NCBI RefSeq assembly: GCF_035083965.1
Contig: NC_089723.1
Location: 4,673,501 to 4,737,500, forward strand
From: Branchiostoma lanceolatum
Taxonomy: Eukaryota; Chordata; Leptocardii; Amphioxiformes; Branchiostomatidae
Direction of reading: 5' to 3'
Length of the DNA: 64,000 bases
This document shows, one piece after another, positions 9,301 to 20,152 of this stretch (position 1 is the first letter of the stretch; each line of letters begins with the position of its first letter). The notes beneath the pieces were generated by a model. The model made no database searches and was not told the origin of the DNA. It saw nothing but the letters and a program-made list of their open reading frames with translations. The position numbers and the translations under genes are program-made.

Positions 9301-12255
9301 ACGCCAGCGACACCGGGCCCGACTTCCTCTATTACCATGCCTCAACCTCAAAGTGGATGGTCGGACCTTCAATCGGCGCTCCAAAAGGGGCCGGCTTGTC
9401 AGTGTCAGACAGCGCTCTGAGCCCTGACCGAATTCAGGCCACGTGGAGCCACTACTCGAACAACCAGTGGATCTTGAATTCTGATATTCAAGCAAAATGT
9501 ACCGGTAAATCTTATCAGTCTGGAATTTCGAGACAGGCCCGAAAAACGTGCATAAATTACGAACACATACAGACCACATGGTAGTAGAAGGGGGCTCAAC
9601 TCATGAAATATTTCAACTCGTCTTTCATTGTTTGACATCCACACCGTTTGCATATATAGAAAATGCTGAATGAATGAATGAAAGCTTTGGCATTACTATA
9701 ACTATCATATCGCATTCACAACCATCTGTAGAACTCGAAAATGCAAAGGAAATGTATACTTCTAGCCTTGTGATCTTTGGGACACTTTTTAAAATGTCAT
9801 TATCGAACAAGTAACAATTGCTTCACTGTCAAGTTATATGCATTGGTAGACTGGTGTTTCAACACGGATGATTCGGACCATAACAGACATCATTGTGAAG
9901 CCAATGATGTACTTATTGTAACGGTTAAAGTTAAAGAAATTGATATCTAATGGCAAGGCTTTTTACAGAATGTCGTCAAATCACCATCTCTGGATCCACC
10001 CAAACTCCCTGTATGTCCTACACCCTGACGGACCAGATCCACGAAGGGCGCCCTGTGTATGACAGCGACACTACAACTGACTTCCTCTACTTCTACGGGC
10101 CTCAATCCTCTTGGACCGTTGGGCCGGCAGTCGGATCATCGGTGGCTAGTATGTCAGTGGTGGACAGCCATCTATACCCTGACCAGATCAACGGCGGATG
10201 GGTAATCCGTGACGGCTCCCAATCAGTGACGTTCTCAAAAGTTGTGGCAACATGCACTGGTAAGTTCGTAAAGATACGATATGGATGAAGAGAACAAGAA
10301 CAACCTAATCCGTGATATGCATTGCCTTGTAGTATCATTAGGGACAAATGAATAGGAAAACCTAATATTCTAGCCCTAGCTTGAGCTGCTAAATCTTTAA
10401 AATCATATATGACTGATTACATTATCTTCTTTGTTGAAAAAGGTCAATAGTGGTATCAGTTCAATATCCTCACTGGTCATGACAAATAATACAACTGTCT
10501 CATTTCCTCAGATATTGATGAATGCGTCTCTTCTCCTTGCCAAAACGGCGGAGCTTGTACCGACTTACACAACTCGTACTCTTGCACATGTGCAGTTGGA
10601 TGGGAAGGAGAAAACTGCGAATTGGGTTAGTGATCACTCATTTTTTCACATCTAACTATACGCAGGTAAACATTGTTGCATTCTAACCCCTATGTAGATA
10701 TTAAAGACGTACACTTTCATTCCATACTAAACACAGTAGCCTTACCATTTCAGCAGTCGTTACTATATCTTGACATAAGCGTTCACTTCTTTCCAACTAG
10801 ACAAGAATGAGTGTACCACAACCACTTGTGACACCGGATACCAGTGCAGGGATTACCCTGGCTTCTATGTTTGCCTTCCTCAAGGTATCTACCTGGTATT
10901 GTTTGCTTTTGCATACTAGTATTATTCATCGGTGTCAGTGCTATGATGTTACGTTAGAATCCAGAAAAGGACACGTTGAAACATAATTTTACATCATGTC
11001 TAACGAAAGTGAACCCAAGTGACCTCAGTGCCAACGGAGATTAAGGGTCGTCGTCCTCGGACTGGTTACATTTTGTCAAGTATCAGGATATTCTAGGGTA
11101 AATCATGTACGTATACGTTTGCAAGTTAAGTTCCTTTCGGTATGGGGCTGTCTGTAAGTCTACCCATTTGCTTAACGTTAAATCTGAACAGCATAACGCC
11201 ATACGTTATCAGTAAAAAAATGTGATTTGGCAGTATGACCACAGATATGCAGTCAAATCTGTGTAAGGCGACCAAGGTTCTGATCAAAACTAGTCGCTAT
11301 GAGCAGTCCATGTAAATAGGTGTTACCCTAGTGACGAAATCATTAGATAGTGAAATGCTGTACACGGTACATTAATATCAAACTGGAAATTCACTTGAAA
11401 GTTCATCTGTGTTGGTAGAAGTCATTCTGAATGGAGTTTGAACTATAAATGCCAACACAAAAATTGGACTTACCCAAATTTTCGACTGAACAGCACCAGT
11501 CTTTGTCAAGGAATGAGCAATCCACTGCTTCTGTGACGTCACGTTATGCAGATGAGACACGTGACTCGGACAGCAGTGGATCATAGGTTGCAGAAAGTCT
11601 ATGGCGCCCTCCGTCTCTGTTGAGGGATGGTTGTAATGCCCGGATGTGGATGGACTCCTTAATCCCTCTCGCAAAAAATTCCGATTCTGTGTCCAGAATC
11701 TTAACCTTGTCCAATGAAACCGAATGTCCAGGCGACTCTAAGTGAATGTGTTTTGAAACTTCAGAAGAGGTTGTGCTCGGACGCTTGTGTTCGTTGAAGC
11801 GGGTTTTCAGTGAGCGTTCAGTCTCTCCAATGTACGTTTCTTTACACTGGCCTCTAATGTTTTGACCTTGACAAGGAATGAAGTACACAACTCCGCACTT
11901 GTCCTCCCTAGGTGTTTTATCCTTAGGCGCTACTAGGGCATTTCGAAGTGTTTTTGTTGGCTTAAAACAGGTCTTTATGCCATGTGATGTGAAAATGCGT
12001 CTAAGTCCTTCAGACACCCCTTTCGTGTAGGGCAAACTGGAAATTGATGGATACATGCAGTCTACTTTTATTTCATTTTTGTTTTCTTTCGTTTTTCGTT
12101 TTCGTTGCCACTGACGCTAATTGTATGTTCTTTATTCAGGTTTGCAGCTAAATAGGAGCCAAACCGACCGATCCATCTGTGGTACTGAGTCCTGTGCCAA
12201 GGGCTGGGCCTGTGAGGCCCGGGAGGGAGGCTATGCCTGCCTGCCGGTCCAGTAA
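6328..12255 (+). CDS. Secreted MIB/HERC2-like, double-module, EGF protein (nine exons)
   Basis: Hand-built exons: 6328-6415, 6856-6941, 7612-7750, 8632-8694, 9202-9504, 9969-10259, 10512-10625, 10801-10884, 12140-12255. Nearly all introns are phase 1, every junction keeps frame, and the total is 1284 nt for 427 residues. The N-terminus is a signal peptide ([17 protein letters not shown] after a short polar stretch). Residues about 42-104 match the MIB/HERC2 domain ([32 protein letters not shown]). Residues 126-226 and 227-323 are two related modules sharing EC, YTLT, GRPVY, FLYY/FLYF and W-VGP, and each ends in a CTG motif. Residues 324-361 are a calcium-binding EGF domain (DIDEC, NGGAC). Two short Cys modules follow (362-389 and 390-427). 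Likely a secreted extracellular or recognition protein; function unknown. The model is strong but lacks transcript support. An alternative in-frame ATG lies at 6358. Confidence 0.85.
8195..8285. repeat. Dispersed repeat shared with 34780-34860
   Basis: GGCCTCCGTCGGTCA, GACCATGGTAAAATCC and CTATGGCTAAACAG occur in the same order at about 34780-34860. This copy lies in an intron of the MIB-EGF gene. The family is unidentified. Confidence 0.55.
11380..12060 (-). mobile_element. 5'-truncated Penelope-like retroelement (GIY-YIG endonuclease end)
   Basis: The minus strand encodes about 170 residues ending at 11544. They contain the GIY-YIG endonuclease motifs of Penelope-like elements: [24 protein letters not shown], a Glu-containing FFARGIKES segment and a late SLNRD. 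The sequence breaks off upstream of the endonuclease linker, so the reverse transcriptase is missing. The 3' flank at 11510-11474 (minus) has a degenerate hammerhead-like core (GACTG loop CAGTC then GAAA). It lies antisense inside the last intron of the MIB-EGF gene. Confidence 0.8.
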
Positions 12256-12338
12256 CGATCTCCGTGGTCGGCCTAAATCGTCTGACTAACATACAAATCA
12301 CAGAAGCAACAGCTGTGATTGGTCAAAGGACGTCTTGA

Positions 12339-12344
12339 AATAAA
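12339..12344 (+). terminator. Polyadenylation signal AATAAA of the MIB-EGF gene
   Basis: AATAAA lies 84 bases downstream of the TAA stop at 12253-12255, at a normal distance for a last exon. Confidence 0.65.
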
Positions 12345-13439
12345 ATATTTGAAATCAGACTCGATGTGCATGCTTCGTTTATTTCGCTTAGTTCTGTGCC
12401 TTCCGAATGTGAGATCTTGTTGCTTACCTGTTTTAGGTAACATATATGCCCCCATATATTTATGAACATTCGACACTGACATGGCACAGAGCTATATTTA
12501 CTTCTTGATAAGAACATAATTTACGCTAATGGCAGATAATCCCTACTCTCCGGCAAAACACATTAATGCCCTTCGAATGATGGATATGATGACATACATG
12601 CATATATCATGGATTATGATATACGATATTATGCTCTAGTGTGTATGAGGGCACAATGCCCTTTTCACTGGATGAAGCATAATGTTTATACTAGTAATCT
12701 ACAAATTTAATCTGTGTTGTACACGCCACAATAAAGGGACTTTGAAAGAAATATTTGTCGAAAGTTACCATTATATGGACGACCATTTTTCTATTAGACC
12801 ACCTTTCAGATAAAAGTTATTATAGAAATATGACGAAAAACATTAGATGGCAACAAACGTCATTTAAGTTTTTGGGTTCATAGGACATAGCAAAACTTGT
12901 CTGTATGATTATATCTTGACTGTGCCATGTGACCATGTCACAAACCATAAATTGTGTGAAGTATACACTACCAGAAAAGGCGAAATTGGTTCTAAATATC
13001 AACGTAGTGAATATCAATGCAAATCTGTGTACTGGAGTATACAAGGATTTTGATATGATACAAATGGAGCTGTACATTCTATACCAACCCATCATACCGT
13101 CAGTATAAGTTAGACTTTTAAAGGTAATAATTTTTAGTGCCCAGTGTCATACTATGCCGTTCATAATTAACCGGAAAACAGACTTACCCTAACAAAGACA
13201 GAATGACGCACTCTGCTGGTAGATAAGTAGGGCAAGCACGGTTAAAATGCAAACAAAAATGTGCAAAGTCGCCACACAACGACGACAACAAAGTAAACAG
13301 CGGCGGTTATTGGCAATTCTCGTTGAGTAGCACCCAAAGTTACACAGACTATATGATTTTGAAAAAGCCATAACCTTGCAACGGTGGTAAAACTACTTCG
13401 TTAACTTACCAAGACCAATAAGAGCCAGTTACACAAATC
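12345..13439. other. Intergenic region before GPCR copy 3
   Basis: No gene was recognised. The block at 13160-13245 (TTAACCGG, GACGCACTCT, GATAAGTA) repeats sequence at 2105-2215, marking the outer limit of the GPCR duplication. Confidence 0.45.
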
Positions 13440-13865
13440 AGGGCGTTTGAAGTGTTTTCATGTTTGAAAAGTGCTTTCTCGGTCTGGCCATGGTATGACC
13501 CAATAAAACCTGCAATACCTGTCGTGCGGTGACAAGGGTTATTGTGTTTACATGTAATATATTGTACAAGTACTCGAGTGCTTTGGTACTCGATAAGTCG
13601 TCAGATAATTCTTGAACTGTCAAAGGTGCATTGATGTTTGTCGTGTCACGAATTGCGTGGAAACCATGTCTAATACGATGATATAGGTTAAGGTCGTTTC
13701 ATATGGAAGAAAGAGCTAATACATAGGCATACGAGACTTGCTGTTGAAAACAGCTACGGCTCAAGAAAGGAGCTTATTTGGCCATTGAACATTGTTTGAC
13801 ATCGGAAACCGTTCACTAAATGTGCTTCCTTGACGCTGAATATCGTGGACAGATACGACTGCAAT
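13440..13865 (+). promoter_or_regulatory. Conserved 5' flank of GPCR copy 3
   Basis: About 425 bases that align with the flank of GPCR copy 1 read on the minus strand and, in part, with 2690-2890 upstream of copy 2. Coding similarity begins at GACTGCAATATGTGCGAAG, which includes the shared ATG. Confidence 0.4.
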
Positions 13866-15140
13866 ATGTGCGAAGAGCGAGCGCGAATTCCTCTGTTTCC
13901 AACCATCTGTAACAAGCTTCAGGGTACCACGAATGTGTCTGATGTGCAGAACGACACAAGGAACGCCACAGTCCGGCACGATTCAGACCCTCTCCAGACA
14001 ACTCTCCTGGGCAAACTTCTCCAGTTGTGCTGGCTGGTCCCGTCCTTGGTGCTGATTCTCAGCCTGAACTGTCTCTTCCTCGTCGCCATCCTGAGGACCA
14101 AGAAGCTGTGGCGGCCGCGGTTCGTCCTTCCCACCAGTCTCTGCGTCCTGGACATCGTCCAAGGCAGCCTCTTCATCCCCAGCTCGGCGGTAAACATCGT
14201 CATGGGAGGGAGCTCCAGCCCGGCCTGGTTCTGCTGGACGCAGGCGAGCTACTTCTACGTGGCTTCTTGCTGCACTCTGTCTACTCTGACCCTTATGGCG
14301 TGGGATCGCTACCAAGCAGTCTGCAACGCACTTCACTATCAAGAACAGGTAGATCTACCACGTCTTTTGGCTAAGATTGCTGTTGCCTGGATATTTTCCT
14401 TCGCACAGAGTTTATTCTATATCATTGGTATTTACATATGGACCGACAATCTAAACATTGACGCCCCGTTTTGTACGTTAGCGGAGTTAAGCGCACAGGG
14501 AATCGCCGAGAAACGTTACTACATCATCTGGGTCGTTTTCGAGTTTATCTTCATCGTAGTCATCTGCCTTTCCTACGGTAAAGTGTACCTTGAGACCAAA
14601 CGGTATGAGAGGCGGCGACAGCAGTTCGCATCACGCAGGGGAAGAAACAAGCGGACAGAACGAACAATATCAGCACAAATAACCGTGCTTTTCGTGTTTC
14701 TAATCCTGCGGTACATTCAGATCGGCATCTGTCTCCTCGATTCGGAAGACCGAAGGTTGTCGGTGCTCATCGTCAAACGCGCCGCCCAGTTTCTGTACCT
14801 GACCGTTCCCTGCTTCAGCAACCCGGTAATCTACGGGCTCGGCAGTAAGGAACTTCAGACCGCCGTGCGGAGGATATGCTGTGGGAAACCGGACGTAGGA
14901 AGTCCCCAGACCAGAAGGCGAGACGTTGTTGAAATTTCTCGCTCGAGTCAGCGTGCTGGAGCCGTACATACTGGTGAAATCCAGCCACCATCGTTTATAC
15001 GGCTATCGGCAATGCGAAAAGACACTTGCGATGGTCTGTCTGAAAATGAAGAAGTAGTTTCGTGCAACGGATCCAGTAAAAACAGACAAGTTGAAGGAGA
15101 AAGCAACGCTGCATTTGAAGACATTGCCTCATCTTTATAG
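13866..15140 (+). CDS. Intact class A GPCR, odorant-receptor-like (copy 3)
   Basis: An intronless 424-residue receptor starting at the ATG of MCEERARIPLF. An in-frame TTG lies 36 bases upstream but is not a plausible animal start. The first half through TM3 is nearly identical to the other two copies, with the DRYQAVC box and WFCWTQ. From about TM4 onward it diverges strongly: extracellular loop 2 reads NIDAPFC, and the third loop has an Arg-rich ERRRQQFASRRGRNKR stretch. TM7 contains NPVIYGLGSKELQ. The C-tail is long, Ser/Arg-rich and acidic near its end (ENEEVV, EDIASSL). The sharp change in similarity after TM3 suggests gene conversion of the 5' half or selection on the ligand-facing half. 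Ligand unknown. Confidence 0.88.
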   Translation: MCEERARIPLFPTICNKLQGTTNVSDVQNDTRNATVRHDSDPLQTTLLGKLLQLCWLVPSLVLILSLNCLFLVAILRTKKLWRPRFVLPTSLCVLDIVQGSLFIPSSAVNIVMGGSSSPAWFCWTQASYFYVASCCTLSTLTLMAWDRYQAVCNALHYQEQVDLPRLLAKIAVAWIFSFAQSLFYIIGIYIWTDNLNIDAPFCTLAELSAQGIAEKRYYIIWVVFEFIFIVVICLSYGKVYLETKRYERRRQQFASRRGRNKRTERTISAQITVLFVFLILRYIQIGICLLDSEDRRLSVLIVKRAAQFLYLTVPCFSNPVIYGLGSKELQTAVRRICCGKPDVGSPQTRRRDVVEISRSSQRAGAVHTGEIQPPSFIRLSAMRKDTCDGLSENEEVVSCNGSSKNRQVEGESNAAFEDIASSL

Positions 15141-15166
15141 AAATTGGTCTTTTAAGCTAAGGTCGT

Positions 15167-15504
15167 CCAACCCGGTAATCTACGGGCTCGCCAGCAAGGA
15201 ACTTCAGACAGCCGTGCGAAAGATATGCTGTGGGAAACCGGACGTAGGAAGTCCCCAGACAAGAAGGCGAGACGTTGTTGAAATATCTCGCTCGAGGAGC
15301 GCGCAGCGGGACTTTACGAGTCAGTGTGCTGGATCCGTACATACTGGTGAAATCCAGCCACCATCGTTCATACGGCTATCGGCAGTGGAAAGAGACACTT
15401 GTGACGGTCTGTCACAAAATGAAGAAGTTTCGTGCAGCGAGGAAGACAGACGACTTGAAGGAGAAAGTAACGCCGCGTTTGAAGACATTGCCTCATCTTT
15501 ATAA
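15167..15504 (+). pseudogene. Tandem partial copy of the GPCR copy 3 3' end
   Basis: From SNPVIYGLASKELQ to FEDIASSL and its stop, this repeats the last 110 or so codons of GPCR copy 3, displaced by about 349 bases. It has an 8-residue insertion (near RSAQRDFTSQC) and other substitutions but no stop. It lacks TM1-6 and has no obvious start or acceptor, so it is a gene fragment unless used as an alternative 3' end. Confidence 0.75.
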
Positions 15505-16508
15505 TACGACATATTGCCAAGGACAGGTTGGTGGATGTGGAGTTGAGAACTTAATCATGTGATCATCAGAAAGAATCTACCCTAAAAGCTCTCCGAACAG
15601 GATTATTAGCTCTATTTAATGATACATCTTTGACTATGTATTTAAAAAAACTCTACCCATTCACATTTGTTTACGCCCATTTTGTTAAACATTTGGTTTA
15701 CCGACTTTTCAATCCAATTTTCAAAGAAATAGGTGTGCAGTGTTTTCATGGCAAAGACAAACCTACCCAATTCATGGGATTCATGGGTCAATGAAGTACG
15801 AGCCGTAGTTTTTAGGGACAGAGAGATACGCGTCCGTATAAACATCGTTCAGATACTTCTACAATTGTACCTATGAGTTGGACATGTACATTGTGTGTTA
15901 GCCGTATGGTTGATTTAGTCAAATGTAATGTAATTGGTGACGAGGGCAGTTTGACTTAATTCTGCCTGAGGAGAAATGTGGATTCTATCCGTAAACAATG
16001 AGATTCTTTGTTGTATGATATGCCTGAATGGCTATGCACACACACACACACACACACTTACACACACACATATACACACAGTACAATACCCTTACGCTCT
16101 GCATGCTTCATTACGACATAGATTCACTCTGTATAACTTTTTAATTTTCTACAATTACTCCAACCATTTCTGCGGCCCAGAGAGTTGCGTCTATGTCCAG
16201 CACTACATGTTTATAAATCTTCCAATGTCCTTTATAAATCTTCCAATGTCCTACCTCTTGATATTTGTCGTAAATAGTTGTGATAGTTAGAAATGTGCAT
16301 CCTTTTCTACTGGTACATGTGTGTTAGGATCGGAGTATTGGATAGTTGTTTGTCTGTGCTAAATGCAAATATTGGAATGAACCCTTGGCTCATCTAACTT
16401 TGTGATAGAGGCGCCACAAATAAGACAACACTGTTAATACCGAACTTAAACCCCGTAGCTTAGTCAAAATATTTGATTCTTGTCCGCTGTATATTCATCA
16501 TCTGCTGA
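15505..16508. other. Intergenic region with CA microsatellite
   Basis: A (CA)n tract is at 16037-16080. A short direct duplication (TTTATAAATCTTCCAATGTC) is at 16210-16250. No gene was recognised. Confidence 0.5.
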
Positions 16509-17745
16509 CTGCTGTATCCATATGATATACATATACACCATATACGCAATGTCTCTATATACAATATGGTCTCGAAGCAGGTGTTATATATATGCGCCGA
16601 ATGGCTGTTATATCGGCTATATAGATACAGATACAGAAGACAAGACTTCCAGAGTTGCTGAAAGTACAAACTGTAGCTAATAAAATATAGATTACGAATT
16701 TGTTCATGAGCTCGTATTTTCATTTTCTGATTGCTGAATCCATATGTTTGCACACCATATACGCAATGTCTCTTTATTATTATACATTATGAACCTTGGG
16801 CGACACTGAAGTTACTGACAATACAAACTGCAACTATATAACAGATAGAGTATTTGTTCATGAGCTCGTGTGCTTTTTTTTTCATTTGCTGATTGTTGAA
16901 TCCATATATTTGCACACCATATACGCAATGTCTCTTTATACAATATGAACCTCAGGCGATACTGAAGTTACTGAATGTACTAACTGCGGCTAGATAAAAG
17001 ATAGACAAACCATTTGTTTATGAGCTCGTGTTTTTTTTTTCATTGGCTGATTGCTGTATCCACATATTTGCACACCATATACGCAATGTCTTTATACAAT
17101 ATGAACCTTAGGAGACACTGAAGTTACTGACAATACAAACTGCAACTAGATAACAGATAGAGAATTTGTTCACGAGCTCGTGTGCTTTTTTCATTTACTG
17201 ATTGTTGAATCCATATATTTGCACACCATATACGCAATGTCTCTGTATACATTATGAACCTTAGGCGACACTGAAGTTACTGACAATACAAACTGCAACT
17301 AGATAACAGAGTAGTTGTTCAAGAGCTCGTGTGCTTTTTTCATTTGCTGATTGTTGAATCCATATGTTTGCACACCATATACGCAATGTCTCTTTATACA
17401 ATATGAACCTTAGGCGACACTATAGTTATTGAATGTACTAACTGCGGCTAGATAAAAGATAGACAAACTATTTGTTTATGAGCTCGTGTTTTTTTTTTTC
17501 ATTTGCTGATTGCTGAATCCATATAGTTGCACACCATATACGGAAGGTCTCTTTATACAATATGAACCTTAGGCGACAGTGAAGTTACTGACAATACAAA
17601 CTGCAACTGATAACAGATAGAGTATTTGTTCATGAGCTCGTATGCTTTTTTTTCATTTGCTGATTGTTGAATCCATATATTTGCACACCATATACGCAAT
17701 GTCTCTTTATACGATATGAAACTTGGGCCATGGGCGATACTGACG
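16509..17745. repeat. Minisatellite of about eight 150-160 bp units
   Basis: Units share CACACCATATACGCAATGTC, then ATATGAACCTTAGGCGACAC, then a T-run and GCTGATTG. Successive unit starts near 16741, 16903, 17061, 17212, 17361, 17520 and 17674 give spacings of 149-162 bases. A diverged first unit begins near 16509. No coding potential was seen. Confidence 0.85.
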
Positions 17746-18632
17746 TTACAGCGCTAACTCCTCTCACTGCTGTCCTTCGCGTCCATACCCAAGACACTCT
17801 TCTCTACGGAGAAATCATAGTTTGCCTCTGCCAGGACGGCGGTTGTTTTGGAATGGCTGTTTTGATACTGTACAGGAAGGCACACCTAAAAGATGGAAAA
17901 GAAAAGTTGCCACTTGTCATTTTTAATTTTAAAAATGATACTACTAGAAAGCTATAACGTTACATACAACTCTATCTGTGGCCTAACATGGGAGTATTTA
18001 GTTATCTAAACGGCTACATGTACACTAGCTTCTGGTGGCACTATGGTGTTCAGTGTACTGGGGTGTTCAGCATTTCCATTGTATGTCTTTCTGACAACAG
18101 TTACAATAATCTTATAGGCCAATACGTAGGTAGCTGTGGCTTTCAACTTGAAACTGATTGTTTAGAACAAACAATAAACAAATAAACTTGTTGATTTGAA
18201 TAAAATATTTTCTAAAATCACGATATCTAAGACAAAATATGTCTTTGTACCTTGTTGGTCGGAGCAATTGTCTCTATATAGTAAACAGCAAATTTGTAAA
18301 CTACCAAATACGAAATTTTTTGTCACACCTGTAACTTTTGATACTCCGCCTTATTTGGTACACCGACATGTCAATGTATGTTTTGTGTTGTACAATGTAT
18401 TTTAGCTTTTCATGTACAGATTTTGTTATTGAAATAAAATGTGCGTTTTTAAAAGCATGAAATATAAGATAGAATCTATTTTTTTATACCTTGGTGGTCG
18501 GAGCAATCGTAGGAGACAGTTTCATCTCGACTCCCTGGAGGACGTAACTGTCATGGCTGCCGAACTGGGCGTCACCTGGGGGAGGGGCGGTTCGGAAAAT
18601 AGAAAAACAACTTGTCTTGTTTTCCTTGTTTA
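17746..18632. other. Region with a possible isolated minus-strand exon
   Basis: No complete gene was recognised. A short segment near 18237-18275 resembles 18484-18515 (CTTGGTGGTCGGAGCAAT), including the possible splice donor of the candidate exon at 18490-18575. Confidence 0.3.
18490..18575 (-). CDS. Candidate internal exon, unassigned gene
   Basis: The minus strand has a pyrimidine-rich acceptor (CCCCTCCCCCAG), an 86-base open exon (phase 1 in, phase 0 out, encoding DAQFGSHDSYVLQGVEMKLS and then a Thr/Pro-rich end) and a donor AAG|GTATAA. I found no convincing partner exons. It may be an orphan exon, a fragment of a gene outside my recognition, or chance. Confidence 0.25.
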
Positions 18633-19475
18633 GGCCACAGCAAGTAAATTTTATGGATGACATCAGCGCGCTCATTAATTTTCGCCTGATTTTGAAAAAA
18701 AAAACAAGATTTTTTTTACCGTTCGGCAATGGTCAACATACCGAAAATAATACAATTTGTCGCAAACTACAGTCAGTGCTATCGCGAAAACGTTCTAGAT
18801 GTCATAAAAAGGTATTTGAAAATGTAAGAATTGTGAAAACTCCGTACAAGTGCATTGTACAATTATTGTGTATGCAAGCTGTAACAAGATTGCTCGTCGT
18901 CACCAACTTACAGGAAGACACTGTGCAGCCCTCTTGCCAAACTTGTAATATAGTGTGTAATTTCTGTGCCATCATTATCAACAACGTGTAAGCCGATGTG
19001 CTTTGAATGAAGCGAACTACTAACAAAATCGAAATTTCATTGCCCTCCGATGATATGTCTGACAAAGGCTATGTGTTGTGCAATTGCTTGATATAATCCA
19101 GCAACGTTGAGGCTCAATTGCTCGCATTTGATGGCATGTGTTGACACAGTGTATACCTAGTTGAATATAAATTAGTTGCTGCCCAGGTGTTCCATTACAA
19201 ATGAATGCCCATAATGGTATGACATGTTTACTGTTGAATCAAGGTGGTCTTATATTATATATGAAACGTCATTGGTTGAATACAGGAACAAAAGACCTGT
19301 TGGCCGTGACATCATATTTTGTTGCCACAAGTCTTGTTTAACAAGATTCATGATCTCAAAATTTGAAAATATAGGAATCTTGTTTTTTTATACCCACCTT
19401 GTTTTTTTTTCGCCCTATCTCATTAATTTTGGAGTCTGCGGAGGATGTCATCCATAAAATTTACTTGCTGTGGCC
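18633..19475. mobile_element. Non-autonomous transposon with 33-bp perfect inverted ends, TTA duplication
   Basis: The left end begins GGCCACAGCAAGTAAATTTT, and the right end is its exact inverse over at least 33 bases. Direct TTA flanks both ends, consistent with a PIF/Harbinger-type target duplication. The 843-bp interior has no transposase frame. A diverged relative is at 34301-34722. Confidence 0.75.
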
Positions 19476-20152
19476 TTATTATGAGATACTGGGGGTAGGA
19501 GGGGACGGGTAAATCCTTCAAGAAGCGGCACACAAAACAGCGAATGGATCCAGTGCAAAATTTGAGGTAGTACAGGTTGCAAGGAGCTCTGTGGACCTTG
19601 ATTATTTTCGCGTAAAGCTGTGACCTTTGTTTGCTTGACAGGTAAGGTCATAAAGAATATTGTGACGACATTAAAAAGCTAAGTTCAAAATACGTCAATC
19701 AATGCTATGTATTGAATAGCATGCTAACTAGTGCCTGAAATAGGTGGATATGTCAAATAGTACGCTGTATCGTGGACAAAAAAGGCGGCTACGTACGCTG
19801 ACTTGTTGCGTTTTAGTTTACTTCCGGGTTTGGTTAATAGCTAGCATATACGCACACCTCAAACGAAATTTTCTTGTTCCTGCACCAAATATATTGTTTA
19901 AAACATGGCTAGGAAAGTAGCTAATCGTATACCTGTATGTTGGACCGAAGGAGCCATTCCCCAGTGTGAATTCTGCATGGTTTATCCAACTGGGACATGT
20001 ACGCAGCAACCAGCCGGTCGAAATATTTTTCGGTTCGAATGTTTTGGACTGCTCAGGGGCGCCACCTAGCAGTTCACACCAAAACTGCAGTTCGTGGGGC
20101 GGCATTGTATCATCATCATCATGGTAGTGATGCTTCGATCTGCCCCGCGAAA
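19476..20152. promoter_or_regulatory. Upstream region and probable promoter of CTDP1
   Basis: Unique-looking sequence between the transposon and the CTDP1 start codon. An in-frame ATG at 19997 would add 52 residues (MYAATSRSKYF...), but they have no resemblance to known CTDP1 N-termini. I treat the region as promoter and 5' UTR. Confidence 0.4.

Noticed and set aside
13830..13865. In-frame TTG extension upstream of GPCR copy 3, and a similar one before copy 1
   Set aside because: Neither extension begins with ATG, and similarity among the three copies supports the shared ATG of MCEER.
16509..17745. CRISPR-like array
   Set aside because: The whole 150-160 bp unit repeats with no unique spacers, and the context is a eukaryotic minisatellite.
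19997..20152. N-terminal extension of CTDP1 from the ATG at 19997
   Set aside because: The extra residues do not resemble CTDP1, while the ATG at 20153 has a good context and matches the expected start of the lipoyl-like domain.
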